Shown: positions 19,201 to 27,171 of the stretch, piece after piece
Layout of the letters: each line of letters opens with the position of its first letter
Position numbering within the stretch: the stretch's first letter is position 1
Origin: CBDDCA01 sp965218205
Lineage (GTDB): Bacteria > Spirochaetota > Spirochaetia > WTKD01 > G963693115
Assembly: GCA_965218205.1 (NCBI GenBank)
Contig: OZ244590.1
Location: 1,612,001-1,676,000, forward strand
Direction of reading: 5' to 3'
Length of the DNA: 64,000 nt
Made by a program: the position numbers and the translations under genes
Notes under the pieces: generated by a model
The model's database searches: none
Told to the model about the DNA's origin: nothing
Seen by the model: the letters and a program-made list of their open reading frames with translations, nothing else

Positions 19201-20971
19201 TGCTTTGAAAGAGTTCTGCTGAGGGAGCTGTAAGCTGAGAGGGGGTGGTTATGTCTTTTGGGGTTGATGTACTTTTGTTTCCTGCATAGTCTATTGCTTG
19301 TATTGTTACTGTGTATGTTTTGCCTTGTGTGAGTTCTTCGACAGAGAGTGATGTTGTGGGATAGGGTATTTTCTTCTCGCTCAGTACTGCAGTACTTGTG
19401 CCTTTCTCTTGTATGCTTACGCTGTACTCTTTTATGTCTTTGTTGTTGCTTGTGGGTGCTGTCCATGTTATCTGTGTTTCTACTTTTGTTGCTGATACAA
19501 AGGGATAGCTTGCTTGTATGTTTGTTACTGCATCGGGGGCTGTGCTATCATCTACTGTGGTGGTAGTGGCTGTTATTTTTGCTCCTTTGTTACCTGTGTA
19601 GTCCTGCGATTGTACTGCTATGCTGTACTCGGTGGTAGCTTTGAGGCCTATTATTTGCGTGTTGCGTACTGCTCTGTCTGTTATTGTTACTGTCTTTGCT
19701 ACTTTATCACTGTCCTTTTCTGTTGCTGTTATGGTAACTCCTGCATAGTCTCGTACATTAGGTGCTTGCCAGATTACTACTATGCTTGTTGCTCCTCCTA
19801 CTGCACTTACATTGCTTACAGGCTCTGTGCTTTTGTCGGTTGTTGCTAATTCTTTTGACACTGCAGTGGAGTACTTTCCGTTTTGAGAGACATACACTTC
19901 TACTTTGTACATAAGTGTGCCATAGAGTTTTGTGAGTGCTATGCCATCTTTTGCTACATATACAGTTGCGTATTCTTTTGCCTGTGCAGTTGCTCCGCTG
20001 ACACTGGTTGCACTGGTATCTTTGCTTATTGTCTCTTCTGCTACTACTGTATTTGTTGCGGTTGCTGTGACTCGTACTTGGAGTTTTTTGTTTGTAAAGG
20101 TAAAGCTCCCCCACTGGACAAGCAGGCTTTCATCGGCTGGGCTATCGCTTTTATCGTTTGCTGTTACTGTAAGATTTGCCTCTGGTAGTGCTGCTACTGT
20201 TTGTGAGAGGGCTGATGGCACTATGCCTCTGAGTGCTTGCTTTGCCGTGCTTTTGTTACCGTTGCTATCTTTGTATACTACCACTATATCATAGCTGATG
20301 CCGTCTATGGTGGGCACAGCAATGCTCACTTCTCCTTGTGTTACATCTTGTACTGATACTTCTGTCTTTACCCCTGTAGTTTTTTCTATTACCTGTATTG
20401 TGGCTTCGGCTATGTCTGTCTTGCCTGATGAGAGTAGTGCTTTGTCCCATGTTATCTTTATGCCATTTGTTGCCTGTTCTACTGCTACCTTGTTGAAGGT
20501 ATCTTGAGGTTTCGTTGTATCTGTTAGTGTTGTAACAGAGCGGGTTGTTTTTGGTGATACTTCTGTGTCTTTTTGTGCTTCTAATTCTACAGTGTAGTTA
20601 GTGAGTGCTTGTAAGCCTTTGAGTTTATACGATTGTCCTTGTTGAAACAATGCACGATATTCTATTGCAGGAACACGCACTTGTATGACTTGGGCCGGTG
20701 CAGTAGAGGTAGCTGTTACGACTACATGTGTGGCTTCGCTTGGGGCTTGCCAGCGTAACGAGAGCGTCCCATCATTGCCTGCTGGCTGTATCTGCACATT
20801 GGACACTGATGCAAGTGTCGGGGTTACTGGTGTCCCTCCTCCACCTGATGAGGAACTGCTACTGCCCTCCGAACATCCTACGAGTACGAGGGTAGTTAGT
20901 GCTAGCACTAAAAACAGTGCAACGAGAGTTATGTTTTGCTTATACCGAGAGTGTACCCCCCCCCCCCCCAA
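16268..20971 (-). CDS. Giant Fn3/DUF285 surface lipoprotein LP1, start region out of frame (G14 tract)
   Basis: About 1550 residues. The N-terminus has a lipoprotein signal (hydrophobic run then LVGC) followed by a serine/glycine spacer. Most of the protein is tandem fibronectin-III-like units (repeated WTAPS..., LTNGRTYEIVVQA-type strands). The last 170 residues hold four or five DUF285/BspA-type repeats of the form FNQDIGxWDVxxVTNMxxMF. Such proteins are surface adhesin-like. The best start is ATG 21017, with an AAGGAG site, but a 14-G tract at 20956-20969 puts it one base out of frame and the message stops after 25 codons; 13 G would restore it. The given start is a TTG abutting the tract, with no ribosome site. 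Paralogue LP2 lies at 59001-63686. Confidence 0.85.
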   Translation of the reverse strand: MGGGGVHSRYKQNITLVALFLVLALTTLVLVGCSEGSSSSSSGGGGTPVTPTLASVSNVQIQPAGNDGTLSLRWQAPSEATHVVVTATSTAPAQVIQVRVPAIEYRALFQQGQSYKLKGLQALTNYTVELEAQKDTEVSPKTTRSVTTLTDTTKPQDTFNKVAVEQATNGIKITWDKALLSSGKTDIAEATIQVIEKTTGVKTEVSVQDVTQGEVSIAVPTIDGISYDIVVVYKDSNGNKSTAKQALRGIVPSALSQTVAALPEANLTVTANDKSDSPADESLLVQWGSFTFTNKKLQVRVTATATNTVVAEETISKDTSATSVSGATAQAKEYATVYVAKDGIALTKLYGTLMYKVEVYVSQNGKYSTAVSKELATTDKSTEPVSNVSAVGGATSIVVIWQAPNVRDYAGVTITATEKDSDKVAKTVTITDRAVRNTQIIGLKATTEYSIAVQSQDYTGNKGAKITATTTTVDDSTAPDAVTNIQASYPFVSATKVETQITWTAPTSNNKDIKEYSVSIQEKGTSTAVLSEKKIPYPTTSLSVEELTQGKTYTVTIQAIDYAGNKSTSTPKDITTPSQLTAPSAELFQSKPALVTTTGVIQIKATFKQAPGIGRYYTLRMKEGATVIAEKSITNPATTISFGIADGLEVPKYQANAKNYRFDFLQIANNRVSPVTPLADAVAVYDSTSTAPPAAKDATLSVESVTQTTATAVYTFSAGTITNTHKAPNGNKLTQAKIQYKVYIVAGDHSTKTLDAIKALAGVQTRELAGNSAELKATFIGTKGAEYTAGVEAINSLNPAYSIGTSATIKTATLTTPPNAPKVTTYTTNNAVVFAVPTTGGNSGKKVITVQLNASDIAGVSKANGNALAATDLAYYVLYLKKEDTTGKPANVSALWAVEKSRARVAKYTKATGTTQDTLSIAIVDSTSGSNAGATPIETAKDYYIGVRIVNTTSPDYNVSTNLFPAGFYTDVAEIKEIYTSKAVAPSQSLLANKLVVSPSTSTAGTIKLVLTELSTFTGAKDYDGTSITANDKLVYTVYGLQKDGTATVAEVLAGRKVNIGSPSVSGVYTVPALASLGLSADTAPVVAIKGATKYHFVVEVAIKTDPSKKVASTVATVTTASQATAPAEVSNIQTAVTTKGMRVSWTAPSLDASHKTNKGATLTTAQVSYKVYSVVKGGSARNEAAIIRDATATKTVSAGTTNTILTGLTNGRTYEIVVQAINSTDPTKASTGVRKEFEMSAFIGNTVVVSAEVGKTPAINITRVLSSVPSGNTFTCSGNIPKADAEKIKKETGLAVSFNQNSKTVTITGIANKSNVRDPNITEYSYDVVSCTLTASNTKVPATIVIQTELRTAPSGQTSATYYRPTTKSALQAIITAEKTRQGSGRNNNPSPNLNMIDTSAITDMNQLFYQDSTFNGDITQWNTSNVTNMGGMFWEASVFNQDIGSWDVGKVTNMGSMFDSATTFNQDIGDWNVSNVFNMTSMFNNASAFNQDISKWDVQKVRIIFPSVAPYLALFYNASAFDQDLSSWKLCSVSRIHPDYDFKNSAMDGKTAQYPKLAGSSACTS
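20956..20969. repeat. Homopolymer G14 (C14 on the + strand), probable phase switch
   Basis: Fourteen consecutive C on the + strand. It lies between the ATG at 21017 and the lipoprotein signal of LP1. Reading from that ATG, 13 or 16 G gives one open frame into LP1, whereas 14 gives a stop after 25 codons and 15 also stops. This is the arrangement of slipped-strand contingency loci. Confidence 0.8.
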
Positions 20972-21023
20972 TTTTTTTGATGCTGTGTAATTCCTTACTC
21001 AACAATATTTTTTTCATAATGTT

Positions 21024-21028
21024 CTCCT
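21024..21028 (-). promoter_or_regulatory. Ribosome binding site for the ATG at 21017
   Basis: AAAGGAGAACATT directly before ATG 21017 is nearly identical to the leader of paralogue LP2 (63687-63698). This shared leader identifies 21017 as the original start of LP1. Confidence 0.7.
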
Positions 21029-21081
21029 TTTATTTTCACTTATTGTTGTGTGCTTATCATTACACACAATGAACAACTATC

Positions 21082-21087
21082 ATTATA
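21082..21087 (-). promoter_or_regulatory. Probable extended -10 of LP1
   Basis: TGCTATAAT on the reverse strand gives an extended -10 about 65 bases upstream of ATG 21017. The wider flank, including an A7 run at 21134-21140, is similar to the LP2 upstream region. Confidence 0.45.
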
Positions 21088-21182
21088 GCATATAATACTA
21101 TTTTTTTGTCTATATTGCATCATCCACAAAAAGAAAAAAATACACCAGAATATATATGCACTATAGTAACATGTGATAATAA

Positions 21183-21191
21183 TGCTACAAT
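21183..21191 (+). promoter_or_regulatory. Extended -10 of rdgB
   Basis: TGCTACAAT ends 9 bases before the rdgB ATG and no ribosome site intervenes. The same block recurs at 63841-63873 upstream of LP2. Confidence 0.45.
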
Positions 21192-21200
21192 AGAAATACT

Positions 21201-21902
21201 ATGAACAAAAAAGAAACCATCCAACTCATTGTTGCCAGCTCAAATACCCATAAAATACAAGAGATACATCAAATACTTCCATACATTTCGTTTAGTAGTA
21301 TATCCGATATTCAACAAGCACATAATATCCCTGACACAGCTGATTTTTTTACGCCTCCTGAGGAAACAGGAAATACTTTTTTTGAAAATGCAATGATAAA
21401 AGCACAATACTATTATCGCACTTTGCAAGTGTACTATAAAAACACTGAAAAACAAAGTTTCAAAAACATAGCAGTAGTAGCAGAAGATTCTGGCATTAGC
21501 ATTGACGCCTTAGGGGGAGCTCCAGGTATTTTTTCTGCTCGTTATGGCAAAGACAAAGTAAGCAAAGAAATACAACAGAGGAATGCTCAATGGCAACTTG
21601 ATTATGTACTGAAACATATGGAAAAAAAAACACAGCGCAGTGCATACTTTACTTGCTCTGTAGTAGTGCTATTTTCTGATAATAATTTTATAAGCTCACA
21701 AGCTACATGGCATGGAAGTATTATAGACACTCCATCGTATACATTACAAAATGGCTTTGGATATGATCCTATTTTTTATCTTCATGAACAACAATGTACC
21801 TCTGCTATGTTATCTCCTCAAGAAAAAAATATACTCTCCCATCGAGCAAAAGCATTTACACAATTAGCTCCATTATTTTATTCATTAAATCTGATACAAT
21901 AG
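21201..21902 (+). CDS. rdgB: Non-canonical purine NTP pyrophosphatase (RdgB/HAM1)
   Basis: Hydrolyses ITP, dITP and XTP to keep deaminated purines out of DNA and RNA. The N-terminal IVASSNTHKIQEI matches the SxNxxK nucleotide-binding signature; VVAEDSGISIDALGGAPGIFSARYG near residue 95 and GFGYDPIFYL with SHRAKAF near the C-terminus complete the family pattern. The 233 residues exceed the usual 195-205 because of insertions around 45 and 70. A run of nine A at 21620-21628 lies inside the coding frame and is currently in frame. 32 bases ahead of pepF. Confidence 0.93.
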   Translation: MNKKETIQLIVASSNTHKIQEIHQILPYISFSSISDIQQAHNIPDTADFFTPPEETGNTFFENAMIKAQYYYRTLQVYYKNTEKQSFKNIAVVAEDSGISIDALGGAPGIFSARYGKDKVSKEIQQRNAQWQLDYVLKHMEKKTQRSAYFTCSVVVLFSDNNFISSQATWHGSIIDTPSYTLQNGFGYDPIFYLHEQQCTSAMLSPQEKNILSHRAKAFTQLAPLFYSLNLIQ

Positions 21903-21934
21903 CAATAGTATATAATACAATATAAGGAGAAACT

Positions 21935-23749
21935 ATGTCAGATACAAAACAACAGAACATGCTTAAAAACAGAGAGGATATACCAGTTCAAGACACATGG
22001 AACTTGGAACTTTTGTATAAAAATACAGTAGCATGGGACTCTGCATACAAAGAAATACAAACAAGAATACAAGCGTTTACACAATTTGAAGGCAGCATAC
22101 AAGAAGATGAAACACATTTACTTATCGTATATGAAGAACTTTTTTCCTTACAAAGAAAAGTTCATCACTTAGCTACTTACGCTATGCTTAAAATGTCCGA
22201 AGATGCCATCAATCCTGAACATCAACAGTTATATGCAAAAGTACAATTTTTGAGTACAAACTTTAGTAAGGTAACTGCATTTTTACCACAAAGCATGTCA
22301 CTCCTATCAGATGCTTTTTTAGAATCTCTGCTTGAAAAAAACGCTTTTTCTGATTACAAACAAACAATTCGTACTTTCTTACGACAGAAACACCACATCC
22401 TCTCTTTGAGCGAAGAAAAAATACTTGCACAACAGAGCTTATATGAAGATGGATTTGAAGCAAGTTTTTCTGCTCTGATGGATGCAGATTTACGCTTTGG
22501 TACAGTACAAACACCAGAAGGAGAAATAGAGCTTACCCATAGTACTATGTCTGTGCTGATGGAACATAAAGAGAGACAGGTACGAAAAGATGCATACACA
22601 AAATACTTTACAGTACTCACTGAGCATACACAAGTGTTATCTCGCTTGTATACAAGCAGTGTACAACAAGATTGTGTACATGCAACTATACGCAAATACA
22701 ACAGTGCACTTGAAGCAAGTATTCATACACAAAATATCCCTCTCTCATTGTATTCTACACTTATTGACAACTGTCGTTCTTATTGTAAAGAATTACATGA
22801 CTATTATGCCATGCTAAAACAATACGCACAGCTAGATGATTATAGCGTGTATGACACTCGCTCTCCACTTTTTGAACATCCTCCCCATGACATGAGTTAT
22901 GATGAAGCAGTAGCCCTCATTTGTGAAGCACTTGCTCCGTTAGGAACAGAGTATATTTCTATTATGAAAAAAGGTCTCACCAACGATAGATGGGTAGACA
23001 AATATGAAAGTAAAGGCAAACGTTCTGGTGCTTTTTCCAGTGGCGTATACGATAGTGAGCCCTACATTCTGCTCAATTATCAAAATAAATCACTCGATCA
23101 AGTATTTACGCTTGCCCATGAGGCAGGACATAGCATGCACAGTTATCTTGCACACAAGGCAAATCCTTATCCTATGTCTAGCTATACTATTTTTGAAGCC
23201 GAAGTAGCATCAACACTTAATGAGTATCTTCTGCATAGATACCTCATTGATACATGCAACAATGAGAAATATAAAGCATATTATCTTTGGCATGAAATTC
23301 AAGAATTTACTTCGGTATTTTTTCGACAAGTAATGTTTGCCGAATTTGAATTGCAGTGTCATCAACACATAGAACAAGGAAAACCATTAAGCACTCAATT
23401 TTTTCTTGAATTAAGCAAAACATTATTACAAGACTATTACGGCTCTGCTGTTAAGATACCCGAGCTTTCTCATATACTAGGACTACGGATACCTCATTTT
23501 TATCGTGCGTATTATGTGTTTAAGTATGCTACAGGAATATCAGCAGCAATAGCAATAGGAGCCAACATATACAAAGGCAACAGTGATACACTTAATGGGT
23601 ACTTTGAGTTTCTCAAGAGTGGAGGATCGCGTTTTCCTATAGAGTCGTTACAACTTGCAGGAGTAGATTTTATACACGGCACTCCTATTACTGAAGCATT
23701 AGATGATTTTACTAAAAAGAAAAATGAACTAAAGAAATTAATAGCATAA
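21935..23749 (+). CDS. pepF: Oligoendopeptidase F (M3 family)
   Basis: Zinc metallopeptidase that degrades oligopeptides in the cytoplasm. The zinc site is visible as LAHEAGHSMHS near residue 392-402, with the third ligand glutamate in YTIFEAEVASTLNE about 25 residues later. The 604-residue length is standard for PepF. AAGGAG lies 6 bases before the ATG. It follows rdgB on the same strand and may be co-transcribed. Confidence 0.95.
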   Translation: MSDTKQQNMLKNREDIPVQDTWNLELLYKNTVAWDSAYKEIQTRIQAFTQFEGSIQEDETHLLIVYEELFSLQRKVHHLATYAMLKMSEDAINPEHQQLYAKVQFLSTNFSKVTAFLPQSMSLLSDAFLESLLEKNAFSDYKQTIRTFLRQKHHILSLSEEKILAQQSLYEDGFEASFSALMDADLRFGTVQTPEGEIELTHSTMSVLMEHKERQVRKDAYTKYFTVLTEHTQVLSRLYTSSVQQDCVHATIRKYNSALEASIHTQNIPLSLYSTLIDNCRSYCKELHDYYAMLKQYAQLDDYSVYDTRSPLFEHPPHDMSYDEAVALICEALAPLGTEYISIMKKGLTNDRWVDKYESKGKRSGAFSSGVYDSEPYILLNYQNKSLDQVFTLAHEAGHSMHSYLAHKANPYPMSSYTIFEAEVASTLNEYLLHRYLIDTCNNEKYKAYYLWHEIQEFTSVFFRQVMFAEFELQCHQHIEQGKPLSTQFFLELSKTLLQDYYGSAVKIPELSHILGLRIPHFYRAYYVFKYATGISAAIAIGANIYKGNSDTLNGYFEFLKSGGSRFPIESLQLAGVDFIHGTPITEALDDFTKKKNELKKLIA

Positions 23750-23783
23750 AAAGACTAGCTGGGACTATATACTAAATCTATAT

Positions 23784-24095
23784 CTAGCTTGATTCAAAAA
23801 AATTTTTTGCTAGTACAAGCATATAAAAAATAATCACGTTAGACAATATAGCTACCGCTATCGCCCCAGCAAAAGAAAAAAAACTTTTAATTTTACCTTC
23901 TTTCATAGATTTTAATTCATTTTCTAATGCTTTCAAATCTTCAGCTTTTGCTACTCCTTTTAAATCTTGTGACATTGCATCTATTTGTTTCTCTATATGC
24001 TTATATTGAGCTTCCAGAACACCTAGTCTCTCAACAACATCAATCGAGAATTTATTCATACTAAAATTTTGTGCTTTATTTACTTGTTGGCTCAT
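23784..24095 (-). CDS. Small coiled-coil protein with C-terminal membrane helix
   Basis: Not recognised. Of 103 residues, about 20-70 are heptad-like and charged (EAQYKHIEKQIDAMSQDLKG and following), then a single hydrophobic helix (about 76-97) and a short tail. An AAGGAG site precedes the ATG, supporting that it is expressed. The architecture is like phage XhlA-type or tail-anchored scaffold proteins, but no phage gene is nearby. Convergent with pepF. Confidence 0.7.
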   Translation of the reverse strand: MSQQVNKAQNFSMNKFSIDVVERLGVLEAQYKHIEKQIDAMSQDLKGVAKAEDLKALENELKSMKEGKIKSFFSFAGAIAVAILSNVIIFYMLVLAKNFFESS

Positions 24096-24367
24096 ATATT
24101 CTTTGCTCCTTATATATATAATAACAAAAAAAGAAATATATTGCTTGAGTATTTTTTATAAAACATATCTTCTATTATAGCAAACTAATTTAACATAATA
24201 TCACAAACTCAAAGATTAAATGTAACAGCAAAGGCTTTAGCAGAACAAATATTTTGACCTTGTTGAGTTATCATTATCATTGTATACATTCCCTATGAGT
24301 GTATATACACTATCAGTAGTATTTATACTATACTATAAAATATACAGTATATATGAGGCTTGTACAT

Positions 24368-24441
24368 GGGGCTATAGCTCAATTGGCTAGAGTGCGACAA
24401 TGGCATTGTCGAGGTTGGCGGTTCAATTCCGCCTAGCTCCA
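24368..24441 (+). tRNA. tRNA-Ala (anticodon GGC)
   Basis: Complete cloverleaf. Acceptor GGGGCTA pairs with TAGCTCC and a discriminator A follows. The D arm is GCTC/GAGT, the anticodon stem CGACA/TGTCG encloses loop ATGGCAT with GGC in the centre, and the T arm is GGCGG/CCGCC. CCA is not encoded. TATACT-like boxes lie 35-45 bases upstream. Confidence 0.95.
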
Positions 24442-24484
24442 TACACATTCTGTACCCATCATATAGCTCAATTACTCAGTAGAT

Positions 24485-24516
24485 GAAATAAAACACACTA
24501 CTGCTTGTTTTATTTC
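24485..24516 (+). terminator. AT-rich hairpin with T-run after tRNA-Ala
   Basis: An 11-base-pair inverted repeat (GAAATAAAACA and its complement) with a 10-base loop, followed by TTTT. It would terminate tRNA-Ala transcription and lies immediately beyond the convergent lptB stop. Confidence 0.55.
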
Positions 24517-24518
24517 TT

Positions 24519-26171
24519 TTATGTACCGTAATGTTCCCCTAAATAAATTTCACGAGCTCTCACATCGTTCATTATTTCTTCTCGAGAACCAGTTACCATA
24601 ATCTTTCCATTATGGATAATAAATGCACGATTAGTGATTGAAAGAGTATCATGTTCATTATGATCTGTTATCAAAACTCCTACTCCTCTTTTTGCTAATG
24701 CAGCAATAATTTGCTTCAATTCATATCGTGCTTTTGGATCTATTCCTGTAAAAGGTTCATCTAACAAAAGAAAACGTGGCTTTAATGCCATTGCTCGTGC
24801 AATTTCCGTACGTCTCCGCTCCCCTCCCGAAAGGGTATATGCTTTTTGCTTTCTTAAAGAGAGTAAGCCAAAATCACGCATAATACTCTCAAGCCGTTCC
24901 ATACGCTCTTGACGTTTCAATCCAGGAATAGTTTCTAAAATAGCAAGAATATTTTTTTCAACAGACATACGTCTAAATACCGATGGATCCTGTGGCAAAT
25001 ACGAAATTCCGAGCTTAGCACGCTTGTGCATAGCGAGCTTATTGATTACATTTCCATCCAATACTATAGAGCCTTTTGTAGGAATAATAAATCCTACTAT
25101 CATATAAAACACTGTTGTTTTTCCTGCTCCATTAGGACCTAAAAACCCTACTACTTCTCCTGTACTGACACTAAAACTTACCCCTTGCACCGCTCGCTTT
25201 TTACCAAAATACTTATGAAGTTCCTGTACATGTAATGTATGCATTGCATGACTTTCATTGTATTGATCTAACGATTCCTGTGCAAATATTGTCTGAACAG
25301 TATGCCCTTTAGAAATATCAGCAGAAATATCAGCAGAAGTACCAGTAGAAATACTGTCAGCGTTTTCCTGTCCTTGATGTATAGTCTGTGCTGGAGCTTG
25401 TATCTCATCAGACTCAGAGGCTACTTTCTCAGTACTCTGCTGTATAGCAATATCCTGCTCTGTATCACTTGTTTGTTTCTGTTTTTTCTTCAATGGACGA
25501 AAAAGAGAATTCAGGCGAAACATGCTAAGAAAACGTATAAGTAAAGATTGCCGTGTTTTTTTTCTCAATCTTCCTTCTTCAAAAAAAACAGTAGCAGGAT
25601 GTTTTTTCATTGGTGAAAATTCATGTACTTCTTTCGTTTGTTCTATTGCCTCGTTAGACTCCTTGTTCTCCTTATGCTCTTGTTCTTGTGCATTATTTTC
25701 TTGCACATCGTTATTTGCAGTAACAGTACTGTCTTCTCTATCGTTTACTGGCGTAAACAAAGGAGATATATTTGTATCTGCAGTGAGTACTGCACCTATC
25801 TCTTTCTGTGCCTTCTCTGTCTCTGTAGATTTTTCTGCTTCACCAGTGGGTACTGTACCTATCTCTTCCTGTGCTTTCTCTGTCTCTGTAGGTTGTGATG
25901 CTATCGTTTTAGTACTTTTACGTTTCTCTCCACTCTCTTTTTTTACAGCAGTATGTTTTTTTTGCGTGCTTTTTCTGACAGTCTTTTTTTCTTCTGTTGT
26001 CAAATTTTTTCCATCATCAGATTCTTGCACATCAGTAGGAGTAAGAGATTGTATTTCTTCTTGTTTCTCTTTATTCCTTGTTTGTTTATGCTGCACTCTT
26101 TTCTTGCTTGTATTATTTGTATGATGAGTTGAAGTACTATTCTTTTCTTTTGTAGAGTTCTGTTTTTCCAT
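24519..26171 (-). CDS. lptB: LPS export ABC ATPase LptB with 310-residue N-terminal extension
   Basis: The last 240 residues are a full LptB: GPNGAGKTT Walker A near residue 345, SYLPQDPSVFRRMSVEKNI, the signature LSGGERRRTEIARAMA near 452, LLLDEPFTGIDP, and LITDHN. It drives extraction of LPS from the inner membrane. Residues 1-310 are low-complexity and charged (K, E, T, S-rich), with a near-repeat of about 20 residues around 95-130 (TETEKAQ-EIG). Normal LptB is about 240 residues. An internal ATG at about residue 309 could produce a standard LptB. TATACT at 26081-26086 is not placed to serve it; 26181-26186 is a possible -10. Follows lptA. Confidence 0.9.
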   Translation of the reverse strand: MEKQNSTKEKNSTSTHHTNNTSKKRVQHKQTRNKEKQEEIQSLTPTDVQESDDGKNLTTEEKKTVRKSTQKKHTAVKKESGEKRKSTKTIASQPTETEKAQEEIGTVPTGEAEKSTETEKAQKEIGAVLTADTNISPLFTPVNDREDSTVTANNDVQENNAQEQEHKENKESNEAIEQTKEVHEFSPMKKHPATVFFEEGRLRKKTRQSLLIRFLSMFRLNSLFRPLKKKQKQTSDTEQDIAIQQSTEKVASESDEIQAPAQTIHQGQENADSISTGTSADISADISKGHTVQTIFAQESLDQYNESHAMHTLHVQELHKYFGKKRAVQGVSFSVSTGEVVGFLGPNGAGKTTVFYMIVGFIIPTKGSIVLDGNVINKLAMHKRAKLGISYLPQDPSVFRRMSVEKNILAILETIPGLKRQERMERLESIMRDFGLLSLRKQKAYTLSGGERRRTEIARAMALKPRFLLLDEPFTGIDPKARYELKQIIAALAKRGVGVLITDHNEHDTLSITNRAFIIHNGKIMVTGSREEIMNDVRAREIYLGEHYGT

Positions 26172-26226
26172 ATATATTCTAGTATATTACTTTTTGTATA
26201 CAGATAGGAAATACTTTTCTGTATAT

Positions 26227-27171
26227 CTATTGACTATCTTCATTTATTTCAGATGGAGTAGCATTAGAGCTACCCTCTTCTGTAGTTACTGTTATGTTAT
26301 CAGCTGCTTCACCGATATTTTCTGTTTCAGTGCTAGCTTCACGTATCTCTTCTGCTACCGCTGGCTCTGTTGCTGTCCCGCTTAGCTCTTCTGCTACAGC
26401 AGTAGTCTCACTTATTTCTTCTCCTTCTGCGGTAGTTTCATCTACAGTTTGTTCTTGGGGTATAGGCTCTTCCTCTTCTTCTGTATTACGCGTAGATATA
26501 GTACCTTTCACTTTTCCTTCAAGATGCACTTCATCATTATCAAGATTGATACTTACTCGTTCAGCACTGTACTCATCATCTTTCCATAACGCATAGGGAA
26601 ATCCCGAAAGCTCAAGAATTTCTGTTTCACGATAATAGGTAAGAAATTCACTACGTGCACTTAGCTCTTCTTTCTTGGTTATTTTTACCCCTAATTGCAC
26701 TACCATAAACTTACCATCTTCTTTTGATTCAAGAAAACGTGCTCTTATGACTACATCGTTTTGGCTATCCTGCATAACGACATTGCCTTCTGCCCGTAAT
26801 AATTTCTCTTGTCTGTCATAGAACAAACGATCTCCTTCCAGAGAAAAATCGTTTTTTAAGTCAAGTGCCTTAAATCTCCCTCCTACCTCTGCAAACTGAA
26901 AATCATCTCCATATAACTTTATCTCTCCTGCAGTAATAAGAACATCATCAGCAGTAACTTCAGCATTTCCACTCAAAAGAGTAAACTCTTTTCCTTCTGC
27001 TAAATTGGCAGTAGTACTATCTGCCGAAAATGTAAAAATTTTTCTCTCTGCATAGAGAGACGCGACAGAAACAGTATATACTGCTACAAACAACATTGTT
27101 GTCACGAGAGCACGAAAACATATATATTTTTTACTCAGCATCATGTTTATACTTTTACTCATATTAATCAC
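26227..27171 (-). CDS. lptA: LptA/OstA-like periplasmic LPS-transport protein
   Basis: 314 residues with an N-terminal signal sequence (hydrophobic run about 19-40, cleavage near SLYA). The body to about 235 is the OstA beta-jellyroll (FTLLSGNAEVTADDVLITAGEIKLYGDD, LRAEGNVVMQDSQNDVVIRARFLE), which forms the periplasmic LPS bridge. The last 75 residues are acidic, threonine- and glutamate-rich with repeated AEE/TEE segments, which is unusual. Its ATG overlaps the lptC stop by 4 bases. Confidence 0.85.
   Translation of the reverse strand: MINMSKSINMMLSKKYICFRALVTTMLFVAVYTVSVASLYAERKIFTFSADSTTANLAEGKEFTLLSGNAEVTADDVLITAGEIKLYGDDFQFAEVGGRFKALDLKNDFSLEGDRLFYDRQEKLLRAEGNVVMQDSQNDVVIRARFLESKEDGKFMVVQLGVKITKKEELSARSEFLTYYRETEILELSGFPYALWKDDEYSAERVSINLDNDEVHLEGKVKGTISTRNTEEEEEPIPQEQTVDETTAEGEEISETTAVAEELSGTATEPAVAEEIREASTETENIGEAADNITVTTEEGSSNATPSEINEDSQ

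Noticed and set aside
20971..20971. TTG at 20971 as the true LP1 start
   Set aside because: No ribosome site, abuts a G tract, whereas ATG 21017 keeps the AAGGAG leader shared with LP2. It cannot be fully excluded.
17130..20990. Several forward open frames of 60-126 codons opposite LP1 (and LP2)
   Set aside because: Shadow frames antisense to long repetitive lipoprotein genes; they carry no start signals or domains.
21620..21628. A9 run in rdgB as a phase switch
   Set aside because: The frame is intact on both sides and rdgB is a housekeeping enzyme; slippage there is possible but there is no sign of it.
24450..24480. Second tRNA after tRNA-Ala (tatagctcaatt resembles a D arm)
   Set aside because: No acceptor, anticodon or T arm follows; it is a short partial resemblance.
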